64,000 bases of DNA from Paraescarpia echinospica (GCA_020002185.1 CM034531.1:79531738-79595737), one strand, 5' to 3'. Positions 32,801 to 47,203 are shown, counted from the stretch's first letter. Translations and numbers: made by a program. The notes: a model not told the origin generated them from the letters alone.

Positions 32801-33693
32801 CTTTACCTTCATTCAAAGTTGGACTCGTATTGCAATGAATTTCGTAACACACTATTATATTGAAGACAACATTGAAAATAGCCACGCTCGTACACATACA
32901 TGCACGCGCACGCACGCACACAAGTATATATGTATGCATATTATTGAAAACAAGAAGACATACCAGTAGTGTTGTTATGTTTTTAGACGTCGACATGGCT
33001 GTAATCAGTCTACTTCTCTTGACGTTTGTCACGGCAAGTAAGTATCACAATAACTTAAAACTATTAAGTATGTCAAACGTATCAAATAAACGTCTGTTCA
33101 TAAGAATCCGACCATTGGAAGCGAACAACATTTTAGATTGCTATGTATTTTGGTATTAAGTGAGATCGCTTTCAATAAGTATTATTTCGGAAATCACAAT
33201 CGACAACCGGCTTACTTGTGGTTTGCATTTAAGATGTCCATGTACTGAATTATGTTTGATTTCTATCCAGCCGCACTGAACTGTCCTGTTGACCCTGAGA
33301 AATACCCGTGGCTACCCAATAGTCTGTATGTCAACGAACCCTGGTCCAGCTACCCCGAACCCGAAAGCCACTGCTGCCATTCTCCTCAAACCAATACAGA
33401 CTTTGATGTTCTAGGTAGAGTAGCATAGCCGTTCATATCTGTCCACTCATATGCTACTGATGGTGATAATGGTATTGTTTCTGTTTAGACAGTTTGCAAT
33501 TCAAATATTTTCAAAACGTGTGGCGGATGTTACTGGAAAATGTGCCCTGTGCTACGACCGCACGAAGAGTCTGCCCGGCTACGCGGCCGACCCCAACAAC
33601 TGCGCCAAGTACTATCAGTGTGTGCGCTACGGCAGCGCGTGGTCCGCCTTCTGCAAGCACTGTCCGCCTTGCACCTTCTGGAACCAAGACAAA

Positions 33694-35421
33694 TAATAAT
33701 AATAATAATAATTTACTGCATTTCTCTGCGCCATAAATCTGGCAGTTACTACCATTCAGAGGCGCATTACAATCCTAAAAACATGGCATGTAGCTATTAA
33801 GATTATTAAATAAAATAAAAATATATAAATAAATAAATAAAATAAATAAATTAAATAAATAAATAAAATCATTACCATATACATACATATACATTTCAAT
33901 AGTAAATAGATGAGGATAGTAATAATACTAATAATAATACTAATTAAAACGACAAATTAAGAGAGTAATAATAATAATAGTTAAAGGTAGATATTAAAAA
34001 GTCCGGAGTTCGCCACTGTCCACACATATAATTTAAAGAGAAAAAGCACGTTTAAAAAGAAGTGTCTTTAGTTGCTTCTTGAACACGATGAGGCAGTCTG
34101 TAGCACGCATGGCAAGGGGCAGATTGTTCCAGAGGCGTGGCGCGGCGCGTGAAAAAGCTTTGTCGCCTTGAGTACAAGCTTGCTGCGCGGGACCTCGAGC
34201 AGGTGAGCGTCGGCGGAGCGTAACGTGCGAGTGGGCTGGTGTCGAGTTAGCAGGTCCTCTAGGTATGACGCACTCATGCCGTGCAAACTGCGGAACGTAA
34301 GCAGGAGTAGTTTGTACTCGATGCGCTGTTTAATCGGCAACCAATGAAGCGCAATTAGAGCAGGAGTGATGTGGTTGTGCTTCTTAGTTTTGGTTATGAG
34401 ACGGGCTGCAGCATTTTGCACTCTCTGGAGTCTGGTGAGGAGATGGTCAGAAATCCCGTAAAGCAGGCCATTTCCATTGTCTAGACGAGACGTCACGTAA
34501 GTATACACCATCATCTCTGTCGTTTTCCTATCTAAAAGATTTCGAATTCTTCCAATACTGTGTAGATGGAAATATGCTACACGACACATGTAGTGTACAT
34601 GGTTGTTCATGTTTAGGGCATCATCGAAGAAAACACCAATGTTCCTGGCCACAGTGGAAGTAGGCACGATGTTATTGGCAACTTCTATGTGCGGCATAGA
34701 AAGTTTGTTCTTGATGTGCGGCGAACATATCACAATAGCCTCTGTTTTGTCAGCATTGAGTTTGAGTTTATTCATGCGCATCCAAGCTTGTATTTCAGTG
34801 ACACATGCTTGTATGCGCTTCACAGCTTCGGTTGTGTCTTCCTCTGAGAGAGGACTGAAGGCGATGTAGAGTTGGGTATCATCAGCATATAAATGCATGT
34901 TGATTCCATGCCGACGTGCGATATCTCCGAGAGGTGCCGTGTAACAAATGAACATGAGCGGGCCGAGAACGGAACCTTGCGGGACTCCGTACATCACTGG
35001 ACTTTCCGCTGATTCTCTTCCGTGCACTTGAATACTCTGATTTCGGTTGGCCAAATATGACTCAAACCATGCAAGAGATGTTCCAGTTACTCCATAACGA
35101 TCTCTGAGGCGTGATAACATGATCCCGTGGTCGATCGTGTCGAATGCTGCTGAGAGATCCAGTAGCACAAGTATGGCAGCCTTGCGCTCATCCAGTATAC
35201 AAAGCAGATCGTTGCATACTCTCAGCAATGCAGTCTCAGTGCTGTGGTGCGGACGATAAGCAGATTGCATTTGCTCATAGAGTTCGTTGTCAGATAGGTG
35301 TTTGGAGAAACGGGCAGCAACGACCTTCTCTGCAATTTTTGACACAAAAGACAAGTTCGACACTGGACGATAGTTCTTTAGGTCATTTGGGTTCAGTTTT
35401 GCTTTCTTCAAAACAGGAGTT
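33694..35421 (-). mobile_element. 5'-truncated L2-like LINE inserted in a host exon
   Basis: Minus-strand reverse-transcriptase frame from the truncation point near 35421 to 34068: NYRPVSNLSFVSKIAEKVV, AFDTIDHGIMLSRL, GVPQGSVLGPLMF, LYADDTQLYIAF and, near the C-terminus, ALIALHWLPIKQRIEYKLL, the L2/CR1-group signature. No stop or frameshift is obvious within this long frame. The 3' end, at 33694, is an (ATT)n run on the minus strand. ACAAA flanks both sides (33689-33693, 35422-35426), a target-site duplication inside the chitin-binding exon. Confidence 0.9.
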
Positions 35422-36599
35422 ACAAACTCACCTGCGTCGTCGTATACTCGGAACCCGAATGTGGCAACTCGACACACGAGACGGGCACATGGGCCTTCAC
35501 GACACCCAGTACGTAACACAGTGTGTGGGATTGTGTTAGAAATTGAGCCTGTGACTCTGTGTATTACCGTAGATGATATGTTTGCATCATCTAACTCTAT
35601 CTATACCGTGTGTGTGTGTGTTCGTGCGTGCGTGCGTACTGTGGTGTTTGTCGTTTTGTAAATACAAAATTGCTACGAGCTGCCCTTTCAGGAATTTCCT
35701 CTTTATAAAATATTGTCCAAATGAACGTTGAAGACCCAATCATTACGTGCATTGACTTCAACGACGGCCTCGTGTCGGCCAGCAACGGACTGTACGTCTT
35801 CAACGACATAGTCACGGTAGGCAATTACTCCCAGTGCGCGGAAGGTATGTGCGGCTACTTCAATGGCTCGGCCCGCCTTGAACTGCCATACTTCCCCAAC
35901 ACCTACGATCACTTCAAGCAGTTCAAGGTGACGTTCAGCTTCTGGAAGGAGCCTGGATACACGAACGACCAGGCGTTCGTAAGCAACGACTGCTTTGACA
36001 ATAAGAGAAAGGAGGCAAGAAATTCGCTGTATGTGGCGTCTTCAGATAATTTCATCGCCGCTGGGCTCAAAGATTTTTATGACGAAGACACCGCCAACAT
36101 CGGCTTTCCGGCAGGTGTACCACCCATTTTTATGGACTCAAGAGTAACATCGTTCCCTGATGTGAGTCATCCCCGACAGCCTGTCTCGCATCCGTCCATG
36201 TTCTGTCAGGTTTTACGCATCGTTCGATGCGAATCATTATAATATTTTTACACACACCCACAGAGCAATCATAATGATTTCAGTATTTCGAAATTAAACT
36301 CGATCCCGCTGGCCTTCTAATTTCTGATGTCGCCAATCACTATGACAGTACAACAGTAGAACGAATGTAACACCACAGTAGACACTTGTTCTCCTTCGTG
36401 AACTCGCAGAGAAGAGTTTAAAGGGCGATAAAGGTGACGCCATGTCACGGCGGTAGTCTAAACTAAACACCATTGTGGCGTGGCACTGGACATACACCGG
36501 TAGTGGATATATCAGAGGATAATGGTTCAAGGAAGCGAAAGAACATAGAAACAGGCGAGTGGACTGAACACCCAGGAGGAGATAATAGTACATTGCCCC

Positions 36600-36770
<171 letters not shown>

Positions 36771-38024
36771 GTGCTTGTCAAATCGTGTGTAGACTTTTGG
36801 GCGATGTCGTATGAAAGGTTTATGAATAATGGGGATGGTGACGTGACAAACAAGGTAGTTAACACGACTGAGGATTTTCGTTGACAAGATTCTTACGGTG
36901 CGGTCATAAATGTTGCCATGGAATGTGACGGAGGACTGTTCAAACTGTTCGCTAACGGCATTCAGATCGGCGAAGACAGCCCATTTGAAGTGCACTGGAA
37001 AACGACCACCCCACATGTAAAACCACACTTTCTTAGAAACACGGTATTGTACACATATCTAGACACGTACCACACGTGTACATATCTTGAATGTACACAT
37101 AGTGTATGTTTCAGAAACTCTCGGTGAGATCGACACACATAGAATTAATTAGTGAGAGTTTCAAGTAAAATACGTAAGGTTAAGATACTGACACAACATC
37201 CTTGCATATTAATACTACCAAAGATGTCGGGTGTAGATATTGCGTAAGTTTTGTTTAAAAACAGCCCATGCTCACTTCGTCGTCTGGTGGTGCGTGAAGC
37301 ACCACTACACAGCGATGGTTTTGTAAGCCGTTATATCATCATCGTTTTGTAGTGTTATGAGCGAAAAAAGGTGATACGTCAGGTGTTGTTTGATTGACAG
37401 GTCCAATCCGCAACAGCCACTGCCCTCTTGTGATTGGTTCGTTCATCTACCCGAGTGAAGACACCTTCTTCATGGGTAAAATGGACAACGTTCGTATCTT
37501 GTGATTCCCTTAATCATAATTGACTATTTTAAGTGACCATGTCTGATGCAAAATGTTGTTCGATTTTGTTCAGCATGTCGATCACACAAAGTCAGTAACT
37601 ATAATTTAATTGCTACTAAGTATAGGCCTACTAGCCTTTTTATTATGGTTTCCTCTATTTTGTTTAACGTGCAATGACAAGCTTTACACAAACTAGTGGG
37701 CGATTGCCTCACAAGGACATAATTCGCGCATTCATTGGTAGCTAAATAACTAAATGTTCATGATTACGTACATTTTATTTTGCATGTTCTGCTATAAATA
37801 CAGTTATAAGAGACAAGTCGAGACCACTAATTAGAAATCGCTGATATATAACTATACAACAATTTAAATAATAACGTGATTGTCAATCATTTTGAGGACA
37901 AGACTTTGATAACACTGTTTTGTAATTTGTTGGTCAGTGCGTATTAAGGTAAAATCTAATTGATCGTCTTGTTATGTAAAATCTGTTTGTCATTCTTGCG
38001 GTTATTTATCCGTGATTAGATTTC

Positions 38025-38052
38025 GCGCGCGCGCGCGCGCACACACACACAC

Positions 38053-38086
<34 letters not shown>

Positions 38087-38113
38087 ATACTATATATATA
38101 TATATATATATAT

Positions 38114-38145
<32 letters not shown>
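38025..38145. repeat. Compound (CG)n(CA)n(TA)n(GT)n microsatellite
   Basis: CG, CA, TA and GT dinucleotide runs in order, forming a self-complementary block, in the last intron of the upstream paralog. Confidence 0.85.
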
Positions 38146-38207
38146 ATATCCTTATTATCCTTCAGATCTGCTTCTACAAGTTGGTCTAGATAAGACGGTC
38201 ACGAAGG

Positions 38208-40435
38208 CACAGCACCGCATCCAAGTCGATAGACACACTTTCATGACATCGTGTTACACGCCAACGTCTCACCACTGTGGCGTAAGCAGTGTGTAGGCTC
38301 TGCTTTGGGTTAAGTTATAGTGCAAAATTAAAATTGTACTGTTTTGCTCAAAAACGTACCAAACGTTGTTTGATATCACACCAACGACAGTGTAGTGCAC
38401 ATTTGCCAGCTGTTGACGCAAAACTGGTGGTATTGCTTGTGTGAGGTCGCTAAGATTGTGCAGTAATAGTTAAACGGTGCAATGAATAATAAAGCGGTCA
38501 CATGTCTCTATTGAGTTCGTTCCTACTGCTAAGCAAGTTAAAGCAACATAAGTCAAACACATGTTCATTTATAAAAAGGCCACGTTATTTTATGCATGAT
38601 TCCTCTATTTTATCAGAACATGCATATTATTGTTTTATGCGCTCAGTTTTTATGTTATTTATATACGCAACAATATAGTACGTGACGACTATGACTATAA
38701 CAGATCATGCCGGTATAAACAACTGTCATTTACTCGGATGGCAAACAAAACATAGACAACAACAACAACATGGGACCGTTTCCCTGAGATAATGGGCTCA
38801 TTATTTAGAAATACATCATTAAACAGAGTACGTTGTTAAATTTAAGAACACGTTGTTAAATTTAAGTAGTATTTAAGTTTTCAAAATGTAAAAACCGCCA
38901 CCGTATCTCAGATATCACAAACCGGCGGAAATGTTCACATGTCGCGTCCTGGTGTTGATAGTTTTCAGCATACAAGGTCTTTGTTAAGGAGGAAAATATA
39001 TTTTAAAGAGCAACGTGAAGCATGCGTCTTCATGAGAAGGTCAGTGAAACAGTCCACTAGGACGCGGTGGATAACGGAGGCAACAATCATTTGGAAGCCG
39101 ACAATGAACTGACGCGAGAGGATACCGATTCAGCCCGTGTAGACCAGGCAGCATGTTCGCCATAACTTCCGGCGAGCAGAAGAAGGACGTCCCAAGATTC
39201 AGTTCCTGAAGATAATATCTGGAGTTAGCAGGAACTTTAATAAGTAGGTTATCTTAATTATGTTAAGAAAACATTCGGATCCTATTCATACTCCTGACTT
39301 GATAAACAATTTATACGTGTTGTCTAACGGTTTTATCTTATTAATGTTTGCTCTAATTTATTTTTCTTATTGCATAACTCAATTATTGCAATTGGACTTG
39401 GGTTATACAAATGTGTTACTAGATAAAGTGAGATCCTATCTGTAACATCTTGGGGCCAATATAAAATGTCTTTGGGTTGTTGGCTTTTTAACAATAAAAT
39501 CAGACAGTGCATTTAAAATGTAATATATATTTAATATACATATATAACACACACGATTTGCCTGTATTTATTATAATGTCCATTACTTTCGATGCACATA
39601 GTGGAAAATGTTGTGTTGGAAACTATTTTTATTTTTACGAATGGTCAATTTTGGTGCAGTAATACCACGAATCGCAATGCATAGAAGTAAGCCGAAACAG
39701 TCCGGGTCCCGTTTCGGTCGAGTGCACGTTGAAAAACAAGGGCAACGATGAAGCAGCTAATCAGTATGCTAAGTTAATTAAATCATCAAGATTCAAAACG
39801 GACCATGGTGAAATAACTACCGAGTATCAAACGTGTGTGATGCCACCCAGTGTTCCATTCTTGCTATGTCTTCTGACTGTTATGTATCAAGCTTTCTTCC
39901 TGGAGCTTTTATTGCATTATCCAGACAGTTGTTCACCGCAGCGGTGCTCACAAAGATAATTAAAAGGCAGACACTACGCCATTCCAAGTACTACTAAAGT
40001 ACACTATAGCCAACACATTTAACAACGAGTTTTGTCTGAGCTTGGGTTTGTCAGACACTGGATAATCGGCAACAATTTGTCTTTCAGTTGGCTGGGGGAC
40101 ATAAGAATACTGTTTGTTTCTACGAGAATACCCCATACATGAACAGTGAAATTATATTCAGGTGCATTATACTGGCAACACATATATTGCATACATATTT
40201 AAATGCTTAGGCACTGAACTTGAATATAATCACTTACTGGAGAAGGAGTAGATAACAATATTATGAATAAGTCAAATTCCGAGTTAGAGTTTCCGTACAG
40301 ACAGACAAGAATATCAACATGAAAATTAAATGAACTGTATCCCATGACAGTAATACAATTGCGTTTTATTTTATAGATTCCAACAATATATCATCTTTGT
40401 AATCTAGCGTTTGTAAGATCTTTGTGAAATATATT
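38208..40435 (+). repeat. 2,228-bp tandem duplication, first copy
   Basis: Starts CACAGCACCGCATCC, 19 bp after the pseudogene stop, and ends GTGAAATATATT. It contains the 3' UTR and downstream intergenic sequence. The open frames at 39260 and 39729 recur in the second copy but look non-coding. Confidence 0.9.
38488..38493 (+). terminator. AATAAA of the upstream paralog
   Basis: AATAAA about 300 nt after the TAG of exon 7. The intact paralog has AATAAA about 225 nt after its stop. Confidence 0.5.
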
Positions 40436-40864
40436 CACAGCACCGCATCCAAGTCGATAGACACACTTTCATGACATCGTGTTACACGCCAACGTCTCAC
40501 CACTGTGGCGTAAGCAGTGTGTAGGCTCTGCTTTGGGTTAAGTTGTAGTGCAAAATTAAAATTGTACTGTTTTGCTCAAAAACGTACCAAACGTTGTTTG
40601 ATATCACACCAACTACAGTGTAGTGCACATTTGCCAGCTGTTGACGCAAAACTGGTGGTATTGCTTGTGTGAGGTCGCTAAGATTGTGCAGTAATAGTTA
40701 AACGGTGCAATGAATAATAAAGCGGTCACATGTCTCTATTGAGTTCGTTCCTACTGCTAAGCAAGTTTTAACAAGATTTAACAAGATTGCCATCCAGAGA
40801 ATTAACTCTAGATGGCAGGTGGACAAGGAAGCCCTTTGGCTTATCTAGAGTCCAACCTTTTTAT

Positions 40865-43759
40865 CTACATATATCCAGCCCTTCTGAGGTATGTGTCGAT
40901 TTTATTTTTAAACATATTCACACTACTAGCACCCACACAATCATCAGATAATCTGTTCCATTCATTCACAGTCCTTTGTGAAAATGAGAACTTTCTCACG
41001 TCTAATCTACACTGCTCCTTTAATAATGTAACTTCATGTCCTCTAGTCTTTCTATCTTTCTTAACTGAAAAAAACATATTTCTATCAATATTTTCATAAC
41101 CATTCAATATTTTAAACACTTCTATCTGATCTCCTCTCAATCTCCTGGTCTCTAGTGTTGTTAAACCACATTCTTTTAGGCGTTTTTCATAACTAAGATC
41201 CCTCAGTTTTGGTATCATTTTAGTCGCTCTCCTCTGTACTCTTTCTAGCATATCTATGTCCTTCTTGCGGTATGGCCTCCACGCTTGTATACAATATTCT
41301 AAATGAGGCCTAACTATTGTTTTGTACAGCGGTATTATTAGTTCTTTTTCTTTATATGCTATATTTCGCCTAATCAATCCAAGGATTTGATTTCCCTTTG
41401 AAGCTGCAATTCCACACTGCTCTGAAACCTTCATGTCAGCACTAATTGTCAGCCCTAAGTCTTTTTCTTTTACAGTAGTACTTAGTACAGTTCCCCCCAT
41501 TGTATATTCTACATATTCGTTCCCATGTCCTGTGTGAAGGCATTTACATTTCCCAAAATTGAACAACATTTGCCACTTTTCAGACCATTTGATCAACCTG
41601 TCAAGATCATCTTGTAAATGCTGTCTATCCCCATCACTTTTAATCCTTCTAAACACTTTTGTATCATCTGCAAATTTCAACACCTTGCTAGCTATATCAT
41701 CGTCCAAATCGTTTATATATTAAGAATAATATAGGTCCCAGTACTGATCCCTGTGGAACCCCACTCAAAACTGATTTCCAGTTTGAAGCCTCCCCATCAA
41801 CAACTACCCGTTGTCTTCTGTCAATCAGCCATTTTTCTATCCAGTTAATTATACCATTTCCTATGCCATGGGCTTTTAGTTTAAGCAGTAATCTCTGATG
41901 TGGCACTTTGTCGAAAGCTTTTTGAAAATCTAAGTAGATGATATCTACTGGTGATCCATCATCTACCCACTTAGTGATATCTTCCAAAAAACATAACATA
42001 TTTGTTAAGCATGACCTCGCTTTTAGAAACCCATGTTGAGATGGGTTTATCAAGTTATGTTTAACAAGAAAATCCACCATGTGATCTTTAATTAGTCTTT
42101 CTAATAATTTACAAATCACTGATGTTAAACTCACTGGTCTATAGTTCTCTGACTTGTTTCTCGAACCTTTTTAAATAACGGTATAATGTTTGCTTCTTTC
42201 CATTCTAAAGGAACCACTCCCTCTTCTAATGACAAGTTGAAAACTGTTGCAAGCGGTATGCTAATTTGTTCTACAATTTCCACTAGTAGTTTGGGTGGAA
42301 TACCATCCACTCCAGGTGATTTATTTTCCTTCATAGCCCTAATTTTCTTAGCTACCATTTCTGGGGTTACAATTAACTGTCTTAAATAGTCTGATTCTGC
42401 CCCCTTGAACTTAGCCTCTGGTACTGGCAGTGAACTAGTGTCTTCTCTGGTAAACACTGAACTAAAATACTCATTTAGGTCTTCAGCCATTAAGAATCCT
42501 TCTGATATTATATTTCCAGCACTATCTTCTAGAGGGCCGACCTTATCCTGAACTTTCTGTTTGCTTCGAACATACGCATAAAAACTCTTGTTGTCATGTT
42601 TTATATTACAAGCTAATTTATGTTCATAGCTTCTCTTTGAATTTCTAATTTCAGCTGTAGCTTGGTTTAGTGCTTCTTTATAAATGTTGTAGTCTTCGTC
42701 ATTGCCAGTACGTCTATATGACTTCCACATCATTTGTTTATACTTAATTTTTCTAATGGCTTCTTTCGATAAGTATTTCTTTCTGGTCCGTTTCCCTTGT
42801 TTTTTGAAGGGAACAAATTTATCTACGATGCACTCTATTTCATTCTTTAAGATATTCCAGCATTCTGTTGCTGTCTTATTCTTTAGTGTATTATTCCAGT
42901 CTATCTTTGCTAAATATTTCCTCATTTCCTTATATCTTCCTTTGTGGAAATTTCTCCTCAACTGCTTTTTATTATTTCTTTCTGATTTTACTTTGATGGT
43001 AAAATGTATCTGGTTGTGATCACTACTTCCCAGAGGCTCACATAATTTAACATTGTCAACTAATTCATTCTGTGAGGACAAAACTAAGTCTAACACATTC
43101 TCTCCCCTGGTTGGTTCTAGCACATGTTGAGAAATGAAACTATCTTGTACTAAAACTAAAAACTTGTGGTCCTCACTACCCATACTCTGTAGAGATTTCC
43201 ATTTTATATGCCCATGGTTAAAATCCCCCATAATAACACAGTCCCGTTTGCTCACTTCCCTTATAGCGTTTTGTATTTTTTCATTCTCTTCTATGCTTAT
43301 GTTTGGACTTCGATAAACTAATCCAACCGTTAACGTTGAGTTTCCTGTAACTATGTTACACCAAACAGCTTCTTCGCAATCTGCTTCTCTGTCTAATTTT
43401 ATTTCATAAGCCTGGATAGATTCTTTAATATATAAAATAACTCCACCTCCCCTTCTTCCTGTTCTATCTTTCCTAAACATTACATATCCTGTCAGTCCCA
43501 ATTCGGCATCTGATATATCGGTGGTTGCCCATGATTCGGTTATACCTATTATGTGAGGGTCAATATCTTCTACCATAATGTTTAGTTCATTTCTTTTGTT
43601 TACTATACTCCTTGCATTTAAACAAACACATTTATACCCAGCTTCAGAACAGTTTTCCAGACTGTTCTTTGCTGAATTATTTTTGCTGCCTTTATCTATG
43701 CCTCCAGTTTCAGGCTTCTCTGCGAGTCCCCCCTGCGAATTTAGTTTAAATAGATGCAA
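40865..43759 (-). pseudogene. CR1 ORF2: endonuclease and reverse transcriptase, two frameshifts
   Basis: From 43759: AP-endonuclease domain with NARSIVNKRNEL, IIGITESWA, GGGVILYIKE, VGLVYRSPN, VIMGDFNHGHIKW and SSDHNQI. Then RT with NKSPGVDGIPPKLL. A single-base shift at about 42131-42150 precedes VSLTSVICKLLERLI. It continues with VDIIYLDFQKAFDKVPH and SGVPQGSVLGPILF. A second shift at about 41700 precedes the catalytic FADDTKVF. The C-terminus runs to 40865. Only these two indels separate it from a complete ORF2, so the insertion is young. Confidence 0.85.
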
Positions 43760-44153
43760 CCTGTCCCACTGTCAACAGATCGCAGCAGATTCTCTGAGAA
43801 TACTGCTGCCCCCTTTCCACTTAGATGGAGGCCATCTCTCATGTACATATCTTCTCTCCCAACAAAGTACCCCCATAAATCTATGAATCCCACGCCCTCT
43901 TCCTCACACATCTGCTCAACTAGTGCGTTGATCGCCATCCTCTTACAGTTTCTGTATCTTGCCCCCCTTCCTCCCATTACTGGCAAAATTCCTGAGAGAA
44001 TAACCTGTTCCACTCTTGTCTTCTTTAGCTTCCTCACTAGATGTCTGTACTTCTGAACTATACCAGTTGTTCCCTCCTTGTCTGCATTGTTTGTCCCAAC
44101 GTGTACTAGTATAGACCCTCCCTTGCCATGCCCCAATACCTTCTCTACCCTTA
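43741..44153 (-). pseudogene. CR1 ORF1 C-terminal esterase (SGNH-like) domain, truncated
   Basis: Frame from the truncation point to 43741, overlapping the ORF2 start by 19 nt. Motifs SILVHVGTNNADK (the GTNN block), ILSGILPV, GVGFIDLWGYF and DGLHLSGKG (Asp-x-x-His) match the esterase found in CR1 ORF1. The N-terminal nucleophile block is missing because of 5' truncation. Confidence 0.75.
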
Positions 44154-46055
44154 AAGTTAAAGCAACATAAGTCAAACACATGTTCATTTATAAAAAGGCC
44201 ACGTTATTTTATGCATGATTCCTCTATTTTATCAAAACATGCATATTATTGTTTTATGCGCTCAGTTTTTATGTTATTTATATACGCAACAATATAGTAC
44301 GTGACGACTATGACTATAACAGATCATGCCGGTATAAACAACTGTCATTTACTCGGATGGCAAACAAAACATAGACAACAACAACAACATGGGACCGTTT
44401 CCCTGAGATAATGGGCTCATTATTTAGAAATACATCATTAAACAGAGTACGTTGTTAAATTTAAGAACACGTTGTAAAATTTAAGTAGTATTTAAGTTTT
44501 CAAAATGTAAAAAGCCGCCACCGTATCTCAGATATCACAAACCGGCGGAAATGTTCACATGTCGCGTCCTGGTGTTGATAGTTTTCAGCATACAAGGTCA
44601 TTGTTAAGAAGGAAAATATATTTTAAAGAGCAACGTGAAGCATGCGTCTTCATGAGAAGGTCAGTGAAACAGTCCACTAGGACGCGGTGGATAACGGAGG
44701 CAACAATCATTTGGAAGCCGACAATGAACTGACGCGAGAGGATACCGATTCAGCCCGTGTAGACCAGGCAGCATGTTCGCCATAACTTCCGGCGAGCAGA
44801 AGAAGGACGTCCCAAGATTCAGTCCCTGAAGATAATACCTGGAGTTAGCAGGAACTTTAATAAGCAGGTTATCTTAATTATGTTAAGAAAACATTCGGAT
44901 CCTATTCATACTCCTGACTTGATGAACAATTTATACGTGTTGTCTAACGGTTTTATCTTATTAATGTTTGCTCTAATTTATTTTTCTTATTGCATAACTC
45001 AATTATTGCAATTGGACTTGGGTTATACAAATGTGTTACTAGATAAAGTGAGATCCTATCTGTAACATCTTGGGGCCAATATCAAATGTCTTTGGGTTGT
45101 TGGCTTTTTAACAATAAAATCGGACAGTGCATTTAAAATGTAATATATATTTAATATACATATATAACACACACGATTTGCCTGTATTTATTATAATGTC
45201 CATTACTTTCGATGCACATAGTGGAAAATGTTGTGTTGGAAACTATTTTTATTTTTACGAATGGTCAATTTTGGTGCAGTAATACCACGAATCGCAATGC
45301 ATAGAAGTAAGCCGAAACAGTCCGGGTCCCGTTTCGGTCGAATGCACGTTGAAAAACAAGGGCAACGATGAAGCAGCTAATCAGTATGCTAAGTTAATTA
45401 AATCATCAAGATTCAAAACGGACCATGGTGAAATAACTACCGAGTATCAAACGTGTGTGATGCCACCCAGTGTTCCACTCTTGCTATGTCTTCTGACTGT
45501 TATGTATCAAGCTTTCTTCCTGGAGCTTTTATTGCATTATCCAGACAGTTGTTCACCGCAGCGGTGCTCACAAAGATAATTAAAAGGCAGACACTACGCC
45601 ATTCCAAGTACTACTAAAGTACACTATAGCCAACACATTTAACAACGAGTTTTGTCTGAGCTTGGGTTTGTCAGACACTGGCTAATCGGCAACAATTTGT
45701 CTTTCAGTTGGCTGGGGGACATAAGAATACTGTTTGTTTCTACGATAATACCCCATACATGAACAGTGAAATTATATTCAGGTGCATTATACTGGCAACA
45801 CATATATTGCATGCATATTTAAATGCTTAGGCACTGAACTTGAATATAATCACTTACTGGAGAAGGAGTAGATAACAATATTATGAATAAGTCAAATTCC
45901 GAGTTAGAGTTTCCGTACAGACAGAAAAGAATATCAACATGAAAATTAAATGAACTGTATCCCATGACAGTAATACAATTGCGTTTTATTTTATAGATTC
46001 CAACAATATATCATCTTTGTAATCTAGCGTTTGTAAGATCTTTGTGAAATATATT

Positions 46056-47126
46056 CTGAAATGTGTTCACATGGTTTGCATCTACATGGTTCAGGCCCGT
46101 AGGCTTGGGTGCGATGGATGCGTTACCCGCTGAGACAAGAGTTTCCCTTGAGGGAAGAGTTCTCCTCGATGTCTCAAGGGGAAGCTGAACAGTGTTTGGG
46201 TGTTTCAGCTGTGGTGCCTTTGGAGGTTTTTTGGGAGCCTCAAGGGGTGTTCAATTTGAGGTCTACGACAGCTTCAGGTGGGTGCAGTTGGAGGTTTCAG
46301 GGGATTGCTGTTGGAGCGTTGTTTCACCAAAAACAGACCCCCACGAAAATCAACCATGCAACGGGCCTGCAGTTATATAGCTAACTCATTCCAGTCATTT
46401 GCCATCTTCAGTAATACGATACTTCGTATTGTGCAATCGACCCGTCCTAGTTAACACAAATGTTTCCTGTTCCATACGGATGTCTTATCCTTTGATCAAT
46501 AAAACACTATTTATGTCATTATCTTTATACGCCTTCAGTAGTTAATACAATGTCAATATGGTTTCAACATAAACTTTGCTATACTGTTTTATCACCTCTT
46601 TAATGCCTGTTTATTTGTGCTATCTCAATGAGAGGATATTATTTTTTTGTTTAACACAAAGACTATTTCCAGTGTTTGACATACATTGGGGCTAAGTGAT
46701 GGTGGACTGCAAAACCATCACCTTTGTAAAGTGGGTGGTCCTACCAGTATGATGTGAAAGACACATCATTGGTGTGAAAATATTCATCAAGATGAAAAAA
46801 TAATTTAAATTGAATTATATTTGTGTCACAACTATAAAATCGAAACTCACTTCAATGTTTCGACTGCCAACAGTCTTCTTCAGCAACATTTCAAACTGTA
46901 GTTCCTCATAAATACTGCAATCGGCAATCAGTCGAAACACTAAAGTGAGTGTCAATTTTGGTGATGTGATGTAAAGACAATTATATTTTAAACGTTATTA
47001 CGGTGTACGCATCTGGCTACATATATACATAATATATATATAATCATGATTTGTATTATATATATATATATATATAACACAAATCATTACTTTTAACTCA
47101 ACAGTTGTCTTTATTTTATATATATG

Positions 47127-47203
<77 letters not shown>

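Larger units (their letters stand above)
40768..44153 (-). mobile_element. CR1-type LINE, nearly complete, 5'-truncated
   Basis: About 3.39 kb, flanked by the 5-bp duplicate AAGTT (40763-40767 and 44154-44158). The 3' end on the minus strand is two copies of ATCTTGTTAA, a short terminal repeat of the kind CR1 elements have (theirs is usually an octamer). It encodes an esterase-type ORF1 end and an EN-RT ORF2. The 5' truncation falls inside ORF1. Confidence 0.9.
40436..46055 (+). repeat. 2,228-bp tandem duplication, second copy, carrying a LINE
   Basis: Almost identical to 38208-40435. I note only scattered single-base changes and one extra G near 44515. It is interrupted after AAGTT (40763-40767) by a CR1 LINE and resumes at 44154. 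Without the insert and one target duplicate its length agrees with the first copy to within one base. Confidence 0.9.

Noticed and set aside
39260..39959. Two open frames (61 and 76 codons) conserved in both tandem 2.23-kb copies
   Set aside because: The copies are almost identical at DNA level, so conservation of the frames has no weight. They have no motifs and start in AT-rich sequence.
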